Shown piece by piece: positions 1 through 11,500 of a DNA stretch of 64,000 nt. The notes under the pieces are model-generated. The model was not told the origin of the DNA. It was given only the letters and a program-made list of their open reading frames with translations, and did not search any database. This DNA is from Glebionis coronaria (taxonomy: Eukaryota > Streptophyta > Magnoliopsida > Asterales > Asteraceae), in NCBI GenBank assembly GCA_025667525.1, contig CM046882.1, positions 545,488,630 to 545,552,629 of the forward strand, written 5' to 3'. A program made the position numbers and the translations under genes. Each line of letters begins with the position of its first letter. Within the stretch, counting starts at the first letter, position 1.

Positions 1-1239
1 TGAAGACATACGCGTATGACATGTGTCTTGACTGGTGTCTTGACACGTGTCTTCAGAAAATACACGTGAGACACGTGTCTTGATAGATGTCTTGACATGA
101 GTCTCGAGATGTGAACCAATGAAATTTAAAATCTTAGGTCATCATAACAGAATTTGGCGGATCGGTTGGACCGCTAACCCTTTGTATTTCTGATCATGTC
201 CGTAACCGGAGTTTATATCGTTATTGTCAGAGTACTTGTTGTCACGGTAGTTGTCACTACCTCTTTGACTGTCAGTTAAACGACGGTCATTATCATGACT
301 GTGATTCATGTAACTTTTCAGCTGGGTGGCCGGATGGTACCGGTTCCCACTCATATGCTGGAAAAGACCACATAATAATCATGTGACATACAATCTGAAA
401 GGTAAGAATATGGAATGAAACGGTACATCTGGTGGTTTAAATATAATTCTAGTCAGGTTGCTCCGATCTATCTCCTTCGTCCTTGTTTTGAAAGTCTCCA
501 GGCTGAGAGCCGTATCATCTTTTAAGCAACATTGGTGAGAAGAAAAAGGTCTGAAAAATTGAAAATGGATTAATACCCCACTTGGAGTGCGGTAACTAAA
601 ATATGTCTGGAAGTGGTACATGAAGTAAACATAGAACATGGTACATGGGTACACATGGGATTCTCATGAGATGATCGATACGGTATCAACCATCTGACAT
701 GACCAATGAACACGTAATAGCCTAGCTAATTTAGCGTAGACGTAATTCTAGTTGTATAAGAGGCACACAACACGATTAAATGGAATCGAATGATTGCCAG
801 CACGAAACATGATTAATGAAAACCAACCATGGCTATCATGAAGACATGATTAAATACAATCCATCCGTGTCTAATACGAAGCAAAATTAACATGAAGAAA
901 CATGGGACAAAATTACATTAATGAGTATAAAACATCATTAGCATGAAAACAAGGTTAACCATGATAGTATGACGACAAAAATCGTAACTATAAATGAGGG
1001 AACGTGCAAACGTTATGACTGTAATGAAATGAATTTTGAAAGTTAATAGTGTGGACGACTATGAATCGTTTCACAATGCAAACAATGCAACATAAATGAT
1101 AAGTCTGAAGTAATATGAGATGAACATAAAATGCATGAACAATGTATAAAGCAGTGAAACAGTATGAAATAGTTTAAAATGCATGATGCAGTTTATAAAA
1201 CTTTTTATATGAGAGAGGGTGAACGCCTGTGGGTCGGTC
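1..1239 (-). pseudogene. Element A internal region with gag-tail remnant
   Basis: The - strand is homologous to element B between about 51650 and 52920. A short - strand reading frame at 354-142 is rich in Asp, Asn, Arg, Tyr and His, like the nucleocapsid end of a gypsy gag, and ends near a GATCCGCC motif shared with B and the composite element. Positions 1-110 hold the same AAGACACATGTC-type tandem repeat as B 52864-53019. The last 25 bases belong to a leader stem-loop that the Tekay-like insertion split. I see no zinc knuckle or catalytic motif. Confidence 0.6.
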
Positions 1240-4200
1240 TGTAACACCTGGTAATTTTCCTACTTTGTAAAATGACTATTTTACCCTTTGACTTTTTATT
1301 TAGTCAACTATGTGATTTAACTGTGTTGGAACCGGGAAGTTATCCCGCGTTTTTTGAAAAACTGTTTGCTGACGAGTAATGGCCTGACTCTGTGCTCAGT
1401 CATTATTCTGAACATTTTCTGTGAACCTGACCAAAGTGCTGAGACGGTCAATGAATTGACGATAATCTATGAGATTATTCGTTATCTGTGAATTATGTGC
1501 TTAACTGTTTAGTTTTTAACAGCGTGATCGTATCTTCGTGAGCAGCGTATTTAAATATATCTGTATATGTTTATATATGCATGTATTTTAGTATTTTTGC
1601 TAATTATAGTAATAAATCGTATTTACTGTGAATATTTAATTAACGTATCGCGTTTTCGTATTTTACGTCGTTTTTACGTTTAACCGTCGTTAGCGTGCAT
1701 AAAATACTTTACCAATCATAAAATGTCAGTTTTCGTCGAAAATCGTAAATTTAATATATTTCGTCAAATTTTTAAGTTTTACGTAACTTATAACTTAACT
1801 ATATACTTTTTGATATTTACCTAAAACTAACTAACCTTTTTACCTTAAACCTTTTAACTAATTACCATAGTAAAAATTTTGAATAATTTACCCCCATTTG
1901 GGACCCCCATAACCGGCCAAAACATGCACCATGTGCATGGTCTTACACTTTGTCATTCTAAGCTTAAGATTATAAACCTTACACCCTTTAACTTATTAGC
2001 CAAAAACCCTTCCATTATTTCACTTACACACTTCATTTCACCTCAAACAAAAAAACACACATCTCTTCCTTTCTCTCTCAAAACACACGGCACAAACACA
2101 CCTACACATTCCACCATTGTTGATTTTTAAAAGCTTCATTTTACCAAGAATTAACACAAAACAAAATCACCCTAGAGCTTGTATAAGCATAAAGAAGAAT
2201 GGTCTTTCTTGGTTTGATGATTTGAGTAGTTTTTGGGTTGAAGTTTTTGAGTAGAGTTCTTGTTGATTATTAGTGGGTTATATTGTAGATCGGGTCGTTG
2301 TGGTTACGTAGAATCGTTACACAAGGTTACTTCTTAAACCTTTTTCATCTTTTCATTTTCCATGCATAATCTTTGTAGATCTATGCATGCATGTTACTCA
2401 TCAAGTATTTTCATGAAATAAAATGATAAAAATTATATTTGGTCATGAAATATTTTAAGATTTGTGGAAATTAAGTGTGGATCTATTAGATCTATACATG
2501 AAAATGGGTTAATTGAAAGATTTGTAAAAAATATAAGTATGTATATTTTGGATTTGTGAACTTGAAGAAAAATCTTTGATTTTGTTGGTGTTTATGAAAA
2601 ATTAGAAGGAACTAGTAGTGTTACTACTAGTGGTTACGCTTGAAAATGGTCGAAAACGAGTTTTTACGGAAAACATACAATCTGTCCGACTTTTGTAAGA
2701 GGCGTTGAGAGTCGTAAAAAATGTTTTGACACTAGTTTACTACGATATTATGAAACTATAAGTTAATACCTTCGTTTCGATATATTATGGGCTAAAAACG
2801 GAGCTAAAATGAGTAAGTTGTGGTCGTTTAAATTTCGTTGTCGGAAAACTTAATTTTTGGAGAACAACACTATAAGTGGTTGCTGTCCAGATTTTTAAAG
2901 TGGCCGAAACGACATTTTCGAGTTAGACGGAGTTGTTTTAAGTGTCGAAATGGTTACTAAATGGTATGTATGAATGTTGGACTTGTTTTGTAAAAGCGTG
3001 TTAGCTCGAAATGTGAATACTTGTTGTCCTATTGAAAGTTTGAACGTTGGAAGTGGAAATTGTTACTATTGTGAAAAATGACTTGTTGAATTGTTGGCGA
3101 TTGAGAAATTGTTGAAAATAGGGGTTTTAGGACGAGATTTGAGTATTTACTAAAAATGGCAAATTTTTATGTGACGCTGAAAGGCTGCCGAATTTTCGTT
3201 AGAATTCACGTAGGAAAATTTGTTAAGATAAATTTTGGTAAATTAAAATTTACGCCGAAAGGCTGTCGAAATTTCGTCGAGTCAAAAATAAATATTTTTG
3301 CCTAAGTATATATATACTATAATGTTTATAACGATATAACATTTACAAGTCACGATTTTAACAACAAAATATATACTTGATTGATGAGTAACGTATGTGA
3401 TGAACTTTTGTGACTTATTTGCTAGCGCCTAAACTATAGTATTATATTTAGGTTGTTGCTAGAGTTGCTCGCTACTATTTGATCTTACTTGTGCGGTTTG
3501 AATCGTTGCTTGAGGTGAGTTTATAGATCCCTATTAAACTGCTTTCTATGTTTAATGTTTTGGGATGTGATAAATGCTTTGATGATTTGCTTCTGGACGC
3601 AAGTAAAACTTGATTTCTGTGAACGCTTTGTGAACACTATTTATGAGATAGCTTAAGTTGCTTTAGCCATAGTCCCCACTATCGTGAATCGTTAATTACT
3701 TTGCTGGAGTAAGCTCTTATGTTACAGATAGATCTATTGAGGGTTGACAACCTCCACTCGGGCATTCTGACGCCGGACGAGTGTGTACCATTTGTATGAA
3801 CGGAGTTATCTTGGCTAGGTACTCCATTGGGGCAAAATTATGTATGCAATCTATTGTATGCACTGGATCACTAGTTTCGATGTCACGAGCTTAGCTATCA
3901 TAAATATTGTGAACACCCAATTTATCCTACACTTGGCACTATATCTCCTATAGTTGCACCTGTACATGAAATGAAGTCTGAAATTGAATCGCTATGAATT
4001 TTTACTTGAAACCTATATTCTCACCAACTTTATGTTGACCCAATTTAGCATTTATCTCAGGTAATTGATGATGTGTTGTACCTGTTGTGTGAAGTACTTG
4101 GAGTCCGCATGCATTTCTTGGCTATCTTCGGACATTTATTAACTTATGCTTTTGAACTATTATCTCGTTGATGTTTAAAACTTTTACATTCCGCTGCACT

Positions 4201-4371
4201 ATCTTTTGAAACTAAGACCTTTTGTACTGTGTTGCTTTAATTTAAATTCAAAGAGGTATTTTTATAAAACGTCTCATTTAGAGTCGTTCTCTTGTACCTT
4301 GAACTATGATACAATGACGTAACAGCCCCCGAGCTTCACCACTTCCGCATATCACATTTTAGGGTGTTACA
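1240..4371 (+). repeat. 5' LTR of Tekay-like element
   Basis: This 3,132-bp LTR runs from TGTAACACC to GGTGTTACA and pairs with 28313-31445. By eye the two differ by scattered substitutions of roughly 1-2% and a 1-bp length difference. It contains no convincing gene; a short open frame at 1879-2130 recurs in the other LTR but has no recognisable domain. Confidence 0.95.
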
Positions 4372-4375
4372 GAAT

Positions 4376-4389
4376 TGGTAATCAGAGCC
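4376..4389 (+). other. PBS of Tekay-like element (initiator tRNA-Met type)
   Basis: Four bases after the 5' LTR the sequence reads TGGTAATCAGAGCC, the usual plant initiator-Met primer site TGGTATCAGAGCC with one extra A. The extra base would bulge the primer duplex and may be a later mutation. Confidence 0.8.
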
Positions 4390-4648
4390 TTGGTTATAGA
4401 GAACTGGGTTTGCATCTTAGGCCTAGACTATAACCGATGTGGCTACTTGTTACTCTGTATATATATGTGTACTACGTAATGTATTACGTAGGATAACACT
4501 ATAAGTAATATGTAATATATATTATGCAATACGTAATATGTATTATATACATATGCATCTCGTTGATTTGCATACTTTAATTTCTATACATGATTATTTC
4601 ATGCATACCCTACAACTGCTTTAATACGCATTTTGGTTGTTGCAGGTT

Positions 4649-5680
4649 ATGTCGTCATCTACTGTTTCTTACCAGCCCGACTCTGCCGACGAGGAGTGGG
4701 AAGACGAGATTGAGATGGTACCAGATCATGTTGAGCTGGAGAATGACCCAGAGGAGGCTGATCCTGAGGAGGAAGGTGCGGAGTATGACCCTGACGAGGA
4801 TCCGGAGGAGGATGACGTGGATGGTATTGAGGTAGATCACGAGAGTGATGAGGATATGGATGGACATGAGGTAGGTCATGAGGATGATATGGATGGTGTT
4901 GAGGTAGATCATGAGGGTGATGATGATATGGATGGATATGAGGTAGATCATGAGGATGATGAGGACATGGATGATGAGATTGAGAGTGATACTGACGTTA
5001 GGATGGTTGTGGCTAGTAGTGATAGCGAGGGTGCTGAGGCTGATGATGATAGTAGGGTTGATGCTTTGACTGTTGTAGCTGAGAGAGTTGAGCCTAGTAG
5101 GAGGAGTGAGATTAGGAAGACGTCCAACTTGAGGAAGAAGCCTATTGTTCCTTGTCAGCGGTATAGAGAGGAGAGAGAAGCTTTATGGGGTACGCCGCCA
5201 GCTGAGGTTTATACTGATTCTGATGATACTGTACCACCTGCTGATGGAGCTGGACCATCCGGTGTTAGATCTCGAGCTTTGCCCGATTCTGATTCGTCAT
5301 GCCCACGGAAGAAGATTCGTATGTCTGATTCACACACTACACCTGAGGCATCGCCTACTCATGAGATTCGAGCTGCTACTGCTGTTTCTACACCACCTAC
5401 TCATCATGTTGGAGAGCCCTCTAGACCTAGGTCATGTGTTGTTATGATAGGATCTGCTAGGGACTCAGATGCTGTTCGTTTTCGTCTACTTGAGGATGCG
5501 GTTTTTGGATTGTTAGAGGATAACGAGTATACCCGTGACTTGTTGGATACCACACTTGAGGAGGTTGCTAGGTTGAGGCGTGAGTTAGAGTCAGTTCGTA
5601 GAGGAGACCGAGCTGCAGATGGAGACCCGAGGAGTGATTCACCGAGATGTGCTGAGTGTGATCGACGTCGTCGCACTTAA
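4649..5680 (+). CDS. Acidic pre-gag ORF of Tekay-like element (function unknown)
   Basis: This is a 343-residue ORF between the PBS and gag. ATG 4649 is the first ATG in the frame and follows a splice-acceptor-like GTTGTTGCAG. Residues about 10-125 are extremely acidic, with degenerate Asp/Glu-rich repeats built on a VDHE..DDMDG pattern. The middle is Ser/Thr/Pro-rich with basic clusters (RKKPIV, PRKKIRM), the latter possibly nuclear localisation signals. Residues about 275-320 look helical (LLEDAVFGLLEDNEYTRDLL then a Leu/Arg/Glu heptad stretch), and the protein ends in CAECDRRRRT. I do not recognise a family. It is open over its full length while gag and pol in the same copy are broken, which suggests either chance or later loss of constraint elsewhere. 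Confidence 0.6.
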   Translation: MSSSTVSYQPDSADEEWEDEIEMVPDHVELENDPEEADPEEEGAEYDPDEDPEEDDVDGIEVDHESDEDMDGHEVGHEDDMDGVEVDHEGDDDMDGYEVDHEDDEDMDDEIESDTDVRMVVASSDSEGAEADDDSRVDALTVVAERVEPSRRSEIRKTSNLRKKPIVPCQRYREEREALWGTPPAEVYTDSDDTVPPADGAGPSGVRSRALPDSDSSCPRKKIRMSDSHTTPEASPTHEIRAATAVSTPPTHHVGEPSRPRSCVVMIGSARDSDAVRFRLLEDAVFGLLEDNEYTRDLLDTTLEEVARLRRELESVRRGDRAADGDPRSDSPRCAECDRRRRT

Positions 5681-5993
5681 AGATTCATCATTATTGTGCT
5701 TAATTCTTGAGTAGATTGACATCTTTATCTTTTGAGTATTGTATCCACTAAACTAGAGTAGTACTCGGTTAGTTGGAGTAGACTAGATGTAATCGTACTC
5801 TTATTTTTTGACTATGTACTTGATATTTTGATTATGAATGGGAATTTAACTTTATGACCTTGACCAGAGACTATCCTTTTTATGTTTGTTGTACTGTTAA
5901 ATTCTGCATTCTATTTTAGCATATGAAATATATAACGTGTATATTCATGCTTGAACCTTAATTGCATTGTTGTCTTAACGCAGAGAAACAACG

Positions 5994-7426
5994 GTGAACA
6001 CACGTAACGGAATGACTGACGCACAATTGGAAGCACTGATTACGCAACGAGTGACTGCTGCACTGGCAAACGTTCAAGCTAACAACAACGTGAACGAAGC
6101 ACCGCCGAACAATGTTGACAATCGACCGCCTAAGCCGTGTACTTACAAGGACTTTAGGAGCTGTGACCCTTTGACTTTTAATGGTACTGAAGGAGCTGTC
6201 GGATTAGCTCGTTGGGTCGAAAAGATGGAAGTTGTGTTCCGTGTTAGTGGATGTGTTGTTGAAAACCAAGTGACTTATTCTACTTGTACTTTAGCTGCTG
6301 GAGCGTTGACATGGTGGAACACCCATGTGCAGACGGCTGGAGCCGAGGAGGCGTATGGAATGAGTTGGGAGGAACTTAAGAAGTTGTTGACTAAGGAGTA
6401 CTGTCCTCGTAATGAGATTCAGAAAATGGAAATCGAATTGTGGAACTTGACTGTGAAGAACAATGACATTGGTACGTACACAAGGAGGTTCCAAGAATTG
6501 TGTTTGTTATGTCCTAGAATGGTTCCGGATGAAGAAAAGAAGGTTGAGCGCTACATTTAGGGTTTACCGGGTAGAGTTCAAGGGAATGTGACATCGTCTG
6601 GACCGACAAAAGTTAGTGATGCTATAAGGATGGCTCACAGTCTGATGGACCAAGTTGTTCGAGCAAATGATGGGAATGCCGCGGACAACAAGAGAAAATG
6701 GGGTAATAACCAAAGGAACAACCATGGGAACTATCTGAATAAGAGGCAAGACACTGTGAAAGCGTACACTGCTGGTACTGGGGAAAAGGGAGTGTACAAT
6801 GGGACGTTACCTCTGTGCAATCGATGCAAGCGTCACCATAATGTACAATGCAATGTACAGTGTCACAACTGCAAGAAAAATGGACACATGCTAGAGATTG
6901 TAAGTCACCACCCAACACGAAAGCCAACGTCACTTGCTTTGAATGTCAGCAAAAGGGACACTACAGCAATGAGTGCCCAAAGAAAAAGAACAAGGACAAG
7001 GACCAAGGAAAGAATGCTAAAGCTGGGGAAGCTCGTGGAAGGGTCTATGTGATAGGAGGAGGAGAAGCGCAACAAAACCCCGACGTTGTGACGGGTACGT
7101 TTCTTCTCAATGGTCGTTATGCTTCTATTTTATTTGATACTGGAGCCGATAGGAGTTTTGTGTCGACTGCTTTTAGTGTTTTACTTGATGTGACCCCTTC
7201 GCCCTTAGACACTAAGTACACTATTGAGTTAGCAAATGGGAAGTTGATAGAAGCCGACACTATACTTCGTGGATGCACATTAAATCTTCTAGGTCATCCT
7301 TTCGTAATATACCTTATGCCTGTTGAATTAGGATGTTTTGACGTGATTGTCGGAATCGATTGGTTGTCGAGATATCATGCTACGATTGTATGTGACGAGA
7401 AGATCGTTCGTTTACCATTTGGTGAT
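5994..7426 (+). pseudogene. Tekay-like gag and protease, broken, cut by copia insertion
   Basis: The capsid-type gag domain lies at 6140-6557 (Trp-rich, with the LARWVEKME motif). The expected start at 5994 is GTG; the first ATG is at 6012. An in-frame TAG at 6558-6560 sits where a Trp codon would be a one-base change away. A 1-bp loss near 6889, within the first zinc knuckle, moves the frame. A second CCHC knuckle (CFECQQKGHYSNEC) follows at about 6930. The protease has its DTGA catalytic motif near 7135-7146 and the conserved IVGIDWLS near 7350. The frame reaches 7426, where the copia element begins, and resumes in phase at 25272 beyond the duplicated GTGAT. Confidence 0.85.
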
Positions 7427-7755
7427 TGTTAGAAATACGTTTTTACGTATATTAGAAGTATCGGTCACTCCACAATAATATTTATGTTGTAATAGCTCGT
7501 AGTTAGAAAATAGTCATTAGTTACTTATTAACTTAAGTAAGAACCGGTCCATGGGCTTGTCATGGACCGGCCCAAGCCCATGTTAGCTTGGAACTATATA
7601 TACCCCTTTCCACCATGGAAAGGGGTTCGTTGTTGTCATTTCCTTAGTTTCATTTAATAAAATTCACATAGTTTCTCTCACTTTCTCTCTCTAACTTTCT
7701 CTCTCTAGAAATCAACAAACCCCTTCATAGATTCATTGATTATCAATATTCTACA
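7427..7755 (+). repeat. 5' LTR of copia element
   Basis: This LTR runs TGTTAGAAATACG to ATATTCTACA. A TATATATA box at 7595-7602 is followed at once by a perfect hairpin with 11-bp arms (ACCCCTTTCCA, 7602-7612, and its complement, 7616-7626). AATAAA at 7656-7661 is a candidate poly(A) signal. A second inverted repeat, CATGGGCTTG/CAAGCCCATG, lies upstream at about 7552-7584. A CT-rich run covers about 7676-7709. Confidence 0.95.
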
Positions 7756-7757
7756 TT

Positions 7758-7770
7758 TGGTATCAAGAGC
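7758..7770 (+). other. PBS of copia element
   Basis: TGGTATCAAGAGC begins 2 bases after the LTR and matches the initiator tRNA-Met 3' end with one extra A. The spacing and sequence are usual for plant copia elements. Confidence 0.85.
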
Positions 7771-8021
7771 TATGGGGTGATTTAAGGTAGTGATTTGTGT
7801 GGTTTTTTAGTTTTTGATTGTATTTGTGTTCTTTAAGAAGATCATCTTGATTCTTGGTGTTTTTTTGGTGTTTTGGTGATTGGGATTAGTAGATAAGTAT
7901 TAGTTGTTACTTATTTTAGTCGAAAGTTCAAAACTTTTTGGGTTATTTGGTAAAAATCGGGGTTTTTTATCATCTTTTTGCTCGACTGTGCATACTCGAA
8001 CAAGTTTCTGATTACCCAGAA

Positions 8022-8386
8022 AAGTTCCGAACCAAGCACTTCCGAATCAAGCAACTTCCGAATCAAGCAACTTCCGAATCAGCAACTTCCGAATCAGCAA
8101 CTTCCGAATCAGCAACTTCCGAATCAGCAACTTCCGAATCAGCAACTTCCGAATCAGCAACTTCCGAATCAACAACTTCCGAATCAACAACTTCCGAATC
8201 AACAACTTCCGAATCAACAACTTCCGAATCAACAACTTCCGAATCAACAACTTCCGAATCAACAACTTCCGAATCAAGAAGTTCCGACTCAAGAAGTTCC
8301 GACTCAAGAAGTTCCGACTCAAGAAGTTCCGACTCAAGAAGTTCCGAACCAAGAAGTTCCGGATCAAGCCAAAAGTTCCGAATCAA
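8022..8386 (+). repeat. 15-bp tandem array in copia 5' leader (AACTTCCGAATCA type)
   Basis: About 23 tandem units of 15 bp. Six units end in AGC (8069-8158), then about eight end in AAC or AAG (8159-8278). The sequence then switches to AAGTTCCGACTCAAG-type units (8279-8353) and two degenerate units. The 15-bp period keeps frames open on both strands by arithmetic, so (QLPNQ)n and (TSESA)n translations are not evidence of coding. No ATG precedes the array in the gag frame, so it appears to be untranslated leader. The left half (AACTTC) is complementary to the right half (GAAGTT), so the transcript could fold across the array. It shares its core with the array at 18140-18511. Confidence 0.9.
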
Positions 8387-8523
8387 GGGTGATTTTGCTT
8401 GTTTTTCGACGATTTTTTAGAGGATTTAATCTTGGTTTCATACAACAAAAACTTAACACAATTCACAAACTTTACTTCACTGCTCGATCAACCGATAATC
8501 TCTGTTTCTTTGAAGAAAACAAA

Positions 8524-11500
8524 ATGAATCCAAATTCATTAATGCCTCAGATGACATCTCTTACGGATATCTCGATCATAACGGGGACTGATAGTCGTCC
8601 ACCAATGCTTATCAAAGAGGTGTTTGAGGCATGGCAGGGCCGTATGATGCAATACTTGAAGGGCAAACCAACATACGGAAGGCTTATGGTCAAATCGATT
8701 TTGAATGGTCCACTCGACTATGGTACCATTGTGGCAAATAATGTGTCTCGACCAAGAGAATATGAAGAACTCACACCGGCACAACAACTCATTGCTGATG
8801 CTGATGAAAAGGCTCTACAGACACTTCTCCAAGCTCTTCCGCATGATATTTATCGTATGGTTAGTCAATATACGGTTGCCAAAGATTTATGGGAACGGTT
8901 AAAGGTGTTGCTACAAGGCACGTCTCTCACCAAACAAGAAAGGGAGTGTCAGCTGTATGATTTGTTTGATAGATTCACGTACAGCCCAGGGGAAACACTA
9001 CACGATTATTACTTCAGATTCACTACTCTAATGAATGATCTGAATGTATACAATCTTGTAATTGCTCCATTCCAGGTTAACACCAAGTTCTTGAATACTT
9101 TACCTCAAGCTGAATGGGGTGAGTATATTACCGATGTGAAGTTAACCCGGGATTTGCATAAGTGCAACTTAGATCAAATCTATGCTTTTCTTCAGCAACA
9201 TGAGAAGCATGTGATTATGCACCGTTCTCCTCGCGGTATGTACCCAGATTCCTTAGCTTTGATGGCGAATCAACCAAGCTTGTCACACAACAACACACCT
9301 TATATCTTGGGACATCAAGCCTATCATCCATCACCTTATATGACACCAACCTTCCCACAATACTCGATTCTACCACAACCACCCACCTCACATCAGCAAC
9401 AATATCGGTTCAATGCACCTTCACCACAGTATGCTTCACAACTTCATCCAGCAAATGTTGCACCTTATGCTCAGCCTTCATATTCTTCTTATCAAGAGAA
9501 TGCAGCATATCCAACAAGCTACCCTGATCAAATGAGTATTCCTTCTACTGATTATGCAGCTCATCCAGATCAAGCACTGTATTGTGATGATGAGGAAGTC
9601 CCCGTTCCTGTATTCCAACAAGGAGCTGACCCAGTTGAAGTGCTAACTACTATGTCTGCTTATCTCACAAGAACTTTAAGCAAACGAGGATACAGAGGAT
9701 CAGCTCCTACCAACAATCAGTTGAGGAATTCATCCAATTCTCGCCAACAAGCTACAATTGAGAATGGCAGGGTAATGGTTCAGCCAATTCAACCATATCA
9801 GGGGAGACCTTCCACATCAACCAATGTTCGCACCGTCAATCCTGCTCCTGCTCCAATGGTCAACAATCCTCCACGGGCTAATACAGGCAAGTTGAGAATG
9901 ATCACATGCTACAACTGCAAGGAAGAGGGTCATATGTCCAGGGATTGTAAGAAACCCAAGAGGAGAAGGGATGGACAGTGGTTTGCAGAAAAGATCTATC
10001 TGGTAAATGCTCAGGCGCAAGGAAGGGAACTTGATGAAGAGGAGCTTGCATTTCTTGCTGACCCAGGGATTGCTGAACAAGACGTTGTCACTACGCAGAA
10101 TGCAGCTTACCAAGCCGATGATCTTGATGCGTATGACTCCGACTGTGATGACTTTCAATCTGCAAAGGCTGCTCTCATGGCAACTATCTCCAGCTTAGGG
10201 CCAGAAAAGAGATCTGAGGTACTTATTAATACCACCGATAATACCACTGATGCTAGTATTCAACCACATCAAGTTGTGCAAGCGAGTGCTGACTCGAATG
10301 AATCTTCGGTGGTGAGTCCTTCAAACGAGGAGACAAACAATGATAGCAATATCAATGTGAGTCCCCAGACTTTGAGTGAATCACAACCGGGACCCAGTTC
10401 GCATACGCCTACTCCTGCTCAACAAGATTTGGTCATGGTTCCTGCTACATTACTTAGCCAAATGAATGCTGCTCTCTTAGAAACCTTAGCTAAGAATAAG
10501 AATTTGACTAATGAGCTTGCCTTAAGCAATGAGAAAGTTCAAACCTTGGAACTAGTGCCCTCGTCTAGTGTTCTAACTAATCTCGAATATGATCACTTTA
10601 GAAACAAACAAATGGGTCACTTGCAAGAAATAGAAAACTTAAGAGCAAATCTGTCTAATGAACTTCAAGAAAAAGAGTTAGTAGTCACTAATTTTCAAAA
10701 ACTTCAAACGGATTACGAATCACTAGAGTCTAAGAAGAATGAAATGGAGATTAATGCCACTAATAAGATTAGAAGTCTAGATTACTTGCTGTTAAGACAA
10801 TACGCTGCTTCACAACTAGTTCACTTATTTGATGCTTCATTTAGAGAATTTAACTTATCACGTCAAAAAGGCCTTCCCCCTAATCCACGGTATGCAAAAC
10901 AAGCTTTAAGACATAGTCCTAGACTTTATAATGCAACTCAATTAGGATTGGCCTTAGAACCGATTGTTTTTCCTAGTGATCGAACAAGTAAGGAACTAGT
11001 TGATGAGGATCGGTCATACAATTCTGCAAAATATCCCGAGTGTGATTATTTTAAATTGAATAAGGAGCTTGCAAAAACGGATTTTAGAATTCGCTTCCAT
11101 ATGGACAAAGATCTCATAACAGCACCAACCTACATATTAGATGAAGAAAACCCTAGTACGTTTCCTACACTTGTCAATATGGAAGGTCGTAAGGAAATTC
11201 CAAAGGATCTTCCACCTGTTAGCACTGTATGGTTAAACTTGCAAGAGATTAATCAATACTTTACTAATTTTGACAAGGTCATTTTGGACCGTACGACTTC
11301 AAATGGCCTAAACGCCGGAGAATGGGCTTTCGAACATATGAACGAGGTGTTTAAAACTGAGATCAATCCGTTTGTCGAAAGTCTAAAAGGAATTTTTGCA
11401 TCTCTTAAGGAAAATCTTGTTTTTGAAATTGGTGAAGTTCAAAAAGTGTTTTATGAAATGGACACCGCTTACGAACTACAACTAGTTGAAAAAGAAAAGA

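Noticed and set aside
1879..2130. 83-codon ORF in the Tekay LTR (also 28953-29204)
   Set aside because: Short, in LTR sequence, no domain; its repeat in the other LTR is expected from LTR identity.
4376..4389. tRNA-Met gene fragments at each TGGTATCAGAGC
   Set aside because: They are 12- to 14-base primer sites beside LTR ends without any tRNA body.
6564..6933. - strand ORFs opposite Tekay gag
   Set aside because: They mirror the gag coding frames and have no independent support.
7978..8523. Gag extension or separate proteins of (QLPNQ)n or (TSESA)n
   Set aside because: No ATG precedes the array in these frames, and a 15-bp period keeps any frame open on either strand.
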